Assembly (NCBI GenBank): GCA_965116695.1
Contig: OZ220706.1
Coordinates: 2,604,001-2,668,000 of the forward strand
Source of the DNA: JAJDTT01 sp965116695
GTDB lineage: Bacteria > Acidobacteriota > UBA6911 > RPQK01 > JAJDTT01
Length of the DNA: 64,000 nt
Reading direction: 5' to 3'
The notes under the pieces are model-generated. The model saw nothing but the letters and a program-made list of their open reading frames with translations. It was not told the origin of the DNA and searched no databases. The position numbers and the translations under genes are program-made. Numbering within the stretch: position 1 is the stretch's first letter; the number at the start of each line of letters is the position of its first letter. This document shows positions 60,801-64,000 of the stretch, in pieces.

Positions 60801-60962
60801 CACACCCTGATAGGTGGTGGTCACGCTGATGGTGGGAAAAGAGACGTCCGGCATCAGGTCGACCGGGAGGTTGAGAAAGGAGATCCCGCCCATGAGGGCG
60901 ACGATGAGGAAGACGACGACGATGAAAACGGGGCGCCGGATCGCCAGGTCGGGAAGACTCAT
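57831..60962 (-). CDS. RND efflux pump inner-membrane subunit
   Basis: 1043 residues with the HAE1/AcrB architecture: helix 1 (RPVFIVVVFLIVALMGGISF), two large periplasmic loops and 12 helices. Landmarks: YQGVGPREIEELITIPLERA, GVGVLVDNAIVVLENIFRHR (TM4, with DN rather than the DD of AcrB), and MLVGIVVNNAIVLVDYVLQL in the second half. It exports drugs, bile-like or signalling compounds using proton flow. It overlaps the adaptor gene by four bases. No outer-membrane channel gene is adjacent, so a TolC-type protein elsewhere must serve it. Confidence 0.93.
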   Translation of the reverse strand: MSLPDLAIRRPVFIVVVFLIVALMGGISFLNLPVDLMPDVSFPTISVTTTYQGVGPREIEELITIPLERALASTPGIKEMTSRSSEGTSRVRVSFEWGVNLDAGAEELRARIDRVRGQLPEDADPPTLYKYDLSIFPIMFLGISSEMPPRELREFAEKQIQYRFERIPGVAQADIWGGLEREIHVVMDRAKMQTLRISPAQVMAALRRENLNEPAGHVVEDTFEVLMRTEGEYASMDEIRRTMVTIRQGTPIYIEDIATVEDSHQEIRHLVRVNGVPGIRMGVRKQSGANTVLVARSVDRAIERINRDYPQVRVYSLYDTSKFISRAVANVRNAAFYGSLLAVFILLVFLRNFRSVLVVAISIPISVLAAFGLMYFSGFTLNVITFGGLALGVGVLVDNAIVVLENIFRHRQEGKEKKEAARNATKEVALAITASTLTTIAVFLPVVFMSGMSGLMFQQLAWVVSFSLFSSLLVSLTLVPFLSSRFIRVRAPERKGWVRAISRKGGQWMEGLDRSYAGVLRWSLRHPMLIVSSSGMLVLGGFLLLPFIGLELQPEADEGQVRVRLELAEGTRLEVTDEFAHKAERLVRDLVPELDNLLVEVGSRGGWRTANTNTVTLRVYLVPLAQRERSSQQIADALRPVFSNFPGVVPRVRTSGGNYAMRWATESEGDRLSIDIRGHDMNECFNLAVRIKRIMESLEGVSDAAISRSPGRPESHIRIDRAKAATMGLTVSNVATTVRASIGGTVASYYREGGDEYEILVRYREEDRLSSEDVMAIPIQTPAGSVVPLRSLVALNRSEGPNSISRKDQQRIVSVSGNLSGTRDMGSVVRELQEAVRPLATSPDIALVFSGEWEEQEEARFLLQISFLLAVILVYLVMAAQFESFKYPFLIMFSIPLAFIGVILALFLTQTNFNLQGFIGLIMLVGIVVNNAIVLVDYVLQLHRQHGLPLMDALVTGGRRRLRPILMTTLTTVLGLTPMAIGIGEGAELQVPMARVLIGGLISSTFMTLFLIPTLFLVLERVWSRRRQERPDLTLGQPSSVTG

Positions 60963-62092
60963 TCGGACCTCACCGCATCCCCTTCGTTCAGGTTCTGGGC
61001 TCCGGAGGCGACCACCTCGGATCCATCCTCCAAGCCGGTCAGAACTTCGACCACGTCGCCCTCGATGCGGCCGATCTCGATCTCACGGAACACCGTGGTC
61101 CGTTCCTTGGTCAGAAAATAGACCCCGTGCCGCTCGCCGCGGGTCAGCAACGCCGAACGGGGGATGCTGAGCGCCGTCTCGGAGATTCTGGCGTCGATCC
61201 TCACGTGGGCGAACATCCCCGGCTTCAGCATGCCGTCGCGGTTCACGATCTCGATCTCCACGTCGGCGCTCCGCGTCTCCGGATTGAGGAAGGGGCTGAT
61301 CCGCGTGACCGTCCCCTGGTAGACCCGGTCGGGATAGACGTCGACCACGACTCGGGCCGGAAGTCCCACTCTCATGCTGCTGATCCCACTTTCCGAAACC
61401 GGGACCACGGTCTTGACCCGCTCCAGCTCCAGCACCGAGACGATGGGCGCGCTGGGGTTCACCAACGCCCCCGGCTCCAGGTGCCGCACCCCGACGAACC
61501 CGTCCAACGGAGAGTAGATCCGGGTCTGGCCGTGCTGAATCTTGTACTCGCTCAGCGAAGCCTCCGCTTGTCTCACCTGGGCCCGGACCAGATCCAGTTG
61601 AGCCTGCGACACCCGCATCCGGCTGACCAGATCCTCCAGGTCCTGATTCGAGATGAGATTCTCCTCGTGGAGCTCGCGGTAGCGCGCGACCTGGACCTTG
61701 AGGTTCTCGTAGGTCGCTTCTTCCCGGCTCACCGCCGCAGTGGCCACCGCCACGGCGGCCTCGGCCCGGTGGATCTGCTGCTGGAGATCCACGTCGTCGA
61801 CCACCGCCAGCAGTTGTCCCTTGCTGACCGGATCTCCGCGGTCGGCCAGCACCTGCTGGAGCCGTCCGCTGATCCGGGACATGACCTCGACCACCGCTTG
61901 GGGCCGTAGCTCGCCCAGGAGATCCAGATTGGTCTCGAACGCATGAGGCCGTACGGTGGCGGTCTGCACCAGAAGCGCGGGCCCTCTTTGGGGAGCGTCC
62001 ATGGACTCCACCGCCAACTCGCGGTATAGGCGCAGACCGACCCACGCCAACAGGGCACCCAGAATCAGGACGACGAAAAACCGCTTCAGCAA
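60959..62092 (-). CDS. RND periplasmic adaptor (membrane fusion protein)
   Basis: 377 residues with an N-terminal membrane anchor (FFVVLILGALLAWVGL), no lipobox. HlyD/AcrA pattern: barrel-sandwich half (ISGRLQQVLADRGDPVSKGQ, LLAVVDDVDLQQQI), a coiled-coil hairpin (AEAAVAVATAAVSREEATYE ... VRQAEASLSEYKIQHGQT), second lipoyl half (RIYSPLDGFVGVRHLEPGAL), then beta-barrel and membrane-proximal domains (PGMFAHVRIDARI). It links the RND pump encoded just downstream to an outer-membrane channel. The stop overlaps the pump start (ATGA). The two genes form an operon starting near 62100. Confidence 0.92.
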   Translation of the reverse strand: MLKRFFVVLILGALLAWVGLRLYRELAVESMDAPQRGPALLVQTATVRPHAFETNLDLLGELRPQAVVEVMSRISGRLQQVLADRGDPVSKGQLLAVVDDVDLQQQIHRAEAAVAVATAAVSREEATYENLKVQVARYRELHEENLISNQDLEDLVSRMRVSQAQLDLVRAQVRQAEASLSEYKIQHGQTRIYSPLDGFVGVRHLEPGALVNPSAPIVSVLELERVKTVVPVSESGISSMRVGLPARVVVDVYPDRVYQGTVTRISPFLNPETRSADVEIEIVNRDGMLKPGMFAHVRIDARISETALSIPRSALLTRGERHGVYFLTKERTTVFREIEIGRIEGDVVEVLTGLEDGSEVVASGAQNLNEGDAVRSE

Positions 62093-62239
62093 GACCGCTC
62101 TCCCGGATCAGACCAGTGTAGTCCTTTCCTGATTCAAGATCAGCCGAAGATCCTTCTCGCAAGGGGGGCGGCCTCTGGCGGCCCGTGGCCAAAGCCGTCG
62201 CGGGCTGATAAGGTGGGATTCCTGCTGACGGTTCCAAAC

Positions 62240-62650
62240 ATGGATAACGACGCAGAAACCAGGATCGCACACCTGCAAATGATCCAGGCCGTCATTACGC
62301 GCATGGCGGGAAACTCCTTCCTGGTGAAAGGATGGACCGTCACGTTGGTGGCCGCACTGTTCGCCCTCGCCGCTGCCGACGCCAACCGGTTCTTCATCTA
62401 CGTGGCGTATCTCCCGGCTGTCATGTTTTGGTCCCTGGATGCGTATTTCCTCCGCCAGGAGCGCCTGTTTCGGAAGCTCTACGACCAGGTTCGAGAGGCT
62501 GGGGACGGAAACGTAGATTTCTCGATGAACACCCACCCGCTCAACGCGGGTACGACGTGGAGTGTAGCGTGGTCGCGTACGCTCTGTCTGTTTCACGGCA
62601 CGATCACGGCCACGATCTCTGTCGTCATGCTGGTACTCAATCGCCCCTGA
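62240..62650 (+). CDS. Small membrane protein of unknown function
   Basis: 136 residues from ATG 62240 (MDNDAETRIAHLQMIQAVIT), preferred over the upstream codon at 62213 because the conserved part starts here. Hydrophobic helices at about 28-45 (FLVKGWTVTLVAALFALA) and 50-68, a middle charged helix (FLRQERLFRKLYDQVREAGD) and a C-terminal helix (GTITATISVVMLVLN). The MIQxVIxRMAxNSFxxKGW motif recurs in a widespread, unnamed bacterial family sometimes found with effector or stress genes; I cannot name its role. Its stop overlaps the ATG of the next gene by one base (TGATG), so the two are coupled. Confidence 0.75.
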   Translation: MDNDAETRIAHLQMIQAVITRMAGNSFLVKGWTVTLVAALFALAAADANRFFIYVAYLPAVMFWSLDAYFLRQERLFRKLYDQVREAGDGNVDFSMNTHPLNAGTTWSVAWSRTLCLFHGTITATISVVMLVLNRP

Positions 62651-64000
62651 TGGACCGCAGCGAAGCGCCCCCTGCGATCGCCGAAGCCGGCCGCCAGTCC
62701 GTGGTGAACCGAAATTCGGGTCTGAATCGGATTCATCCATTGTGGAGGGTGGCGCCACAACTCGGCTTCCTGGTTGCGGCTTTCCTCCTGTCGTCCGGTT
62801 GCGGGACCGGCCCGGACCCGGACCCAACCCTGCCGTCGGACCTCACATCCGGGAAGCGGTGCTTCCTGATCGAGTTGGGACTCGACGATCCCCGGCCCTC
62901 CGATTGGAGTGGACGCCTGGAAGCGGAGCCGGGGACGGTCCGATTGCTGCCCTGGCGCACCGCCGGCGACACCTCGGTGGGCCCAGATCAGTCCTGGAAC
63001 GCCCAGACCCGGAGATTTTTTCCCCGCAGACCCACCTACTGGGAGGAGCCGACCCGGAACCAACTGTTCGTCGGAGGAGATCCGCTCCGCAGCACCGTCG
63101 CCTACTCCAGGCTGGTGTGGCCGGGACTGCTGGCAGTGACGGCGAAACCTGGAGAATGGGCCCTTTCGACCTCCAGAGGACCGCTGAAGATCGATACGCG
63201 CAACTTGGAACCCGGGGTGCGAAGGACCCAGATGGCGGGACAGGTGGCCGCCAGCCAGGTCCCTCTGTTCCAGATCCTGACCCGTGAAGGGACGTATGAC
63301 GATTTCCCGGCCCTGGCGGCCTCGGAAGCCGGCTGCCGGGTCGGCTGGATCGAGTTCAAGGACGGGGGCCAGCGGATCCTGAGCCGCCGATTGTCCGGCG
63401 GCGCCTGGTCTTCTCCGGTGGAGATCCGAAAAGGCCAGGATCTCTCCGACCTCCAGATGGTGACCACCGGCGACGGCCGGACCTGGTGGATCTGGTCGGA
63501 GCAGATCGATGGGAACTGGGACCTGTTCGCCCGCTCCGGTGAGAACGGGGCGCTGGGGCCGCTGACGCGTCTCACCCGGGATCCCCTTCCCGACCTGTAC
63601 CCGCGGGCCGCCGCCGCGCGCGGCGGCGAGGTCCACCTGGTCTGGCAAGGGTTTCGCGGCTCTCAATCGGACGTGCTCATCAGGACCCTCCGGGACGGTT
63701 CCTGGGGTCCGGAACGGAGAGTGAGCGAATCGGCGGCCAACGACTGGAAGCCGGCCCTGGCGGTGGATTCCCGGGGCGGCGTCCACGTGGTCTGGGATAC
63801 ATACGAAAGAGGCGACTACGATCTTCAGCTTCGCCGGGTAGGTCCCCGGGAAATGGGCGAGGTCGTCCCGGTGTCCCGCTCCAGGAACTTCGAGGGCTAC
63901 GCCGACGTGGCCTGCGACGCCGAGGACCGGGTCTGGATCGCCTGGAACGAATCGGGTCCCGACTGGGGCAAGGACTCGGGTTTCTGGGTCGACCGTTCCC
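62650..64000 (+). CDS. Secreted beta-propeller-like lipoprotein, partial
   Basis: At least 450 residues, running off the right edge. The ATG overlaps the stop of the small membrane protein. A hydrophobic segment ending in LSSGC (FLVAAFLLSSGC) is a lipoprotein signal, preceded by a long 35-residue hydrophilic stretch, so an internal start is possible. The mature part has several Trp-rich strand repeats (RVGWIEFKDGGQ, TWWIWSEQIDGNWDLFA, VHLVWQGFRGSQSDV, GVHVVWDTYERGDYDL, VWIAWNESGPDWG) spaced about 50 residues apart, as blades of a propeller. The downstream part is not visible, so no enzyme domain can be assigned. Confidence 0.75.
   Translation, partial: MDRSEAPPAIAEAGRQSVVNRNSGLNRIHPLWRVAPQLGFLVAAFLLSSGCGTGPDPDPTLPSDLTSGKRCFLIELGLDDPRPSDWSGRLEAEPGTVRLLPWRTAGDTSVGPDQSWNAQTRRFFPRRPTYWEEPTRNQLFVGGDPLRSTVAYSRLVWPGLLAVTAKPGEWALSTSRGPLKIDTRNLEPGVRRTQMAGQVAASQVPLFQILTREGTYDDFPALAASEAGCRVGWIEFKDGGQRILSRRLSGGAWSSPVEIRKGQDLSDLQMVTTGDGRTWWIWSEQIDGNWDLFARSGENGALGPLTRLTRDPLPDLYPRAAAARGGEVHLVWQGFRGSQSDVLIRTLRDGSWGPERRVSESAANDWKPALAVDSRGGVHVVWDTYERGDYDLQLRRVGPREMGEVVPVSRSRNFEGYADVACDAEDRVWIAWNESGPDWGKDSGFWVDRS

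Noticed and set aside
58815..61121. 768-residue open frame on the plus strand
   Set aside because: Antisense to the RND pump gene, with no signal, domain or ribosome site.

Overview
This 64 kb window is high-GC DNA from a Gram-negative bacterium (outer-membrane receptors and porins, RND pumps, lipoproteins). The mix of a TonB receptor with an N-terminal carboxypeptidase-regulatory domain, many secreted beta-propeller and sialidase-like proteins, a sulfatase, a PadR/permease pair, an alginate-export-type porin and the HpnCDE squalene route best fits a glycan-degrading Acidobacteriota member, perhaps marine or soil. That assignment is inference; there is no rRNA or other marker gene here. I saw no tRNA, rRNA, CRISPR array or insertion sequence.

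Region 1 (1-17.9 kb): accessory, nutrition-oriented. It holds three members of a secreted five-bladed beta-propeller family, a DinB protein, a hicAB toxin-antitoxin pair with a perfect 15-bp-arm operator, fragments of decayed genes, a TonB receptor, an NAD(P)-binding/DUF2867 fusion, a fibronectin-like lipoprotein, an exported mannonate-dehydratase-like enzyme, a sialidase-like protein, an acetamidase/formamidase, an HpaI-type aldolase and an alginate-export-type porin.

Region 2 (18-22.8 kb): the circularly permuted ATP-grasp, alpha-E and transglutaminase trio, with an ammonium transporter gene placed inside it.

Region 3 (22.9-38.8 kb): two paralogous partner-switching modules (STAS antagonist plus RsbW-like kinase) enclose an isoprenoid/lipid block: hpnC-hpnD-hpnE (squalene synthesis), then an MpaB/DUF2236 oxygenase, an MMPL exporter, a LolA-like protein and an outer-membrane barrel joined by ATGA overlaps. 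One module carries a periplasmic binding protein and a histidine kinase. The other carries a receiver-SpoIIE phosphatase. Together they could form one envelope-sensing pathway.

Region 4 (38.9-49.2 kb): a 1904-residue secreted protein with duplicated N-terminal modules, three blocks of plant-type leucine-rich repeats and a C-terminal metzincin-like zinc protease. Nine LRR units are nearly identical 72-bp DNA repeats. Divergent to it is a one-piece histidine kinase/receiver/winged-helix regulator, followed by a VCBS/FG-GAP lipoprotein.

Region 5 (49.2-64 kb): a PadR/DUF4153 membrane-protein pair divergent from a sulfatase with a palindromic operator between them, a TIM-barrel lipoprotein, a fourth propeller paralog, a methanethiol S-methyltransferase homolog, a threonine aldolase, an RND pump with its adaptor, a small membrane protein and a lipoprotein cut by the window end.
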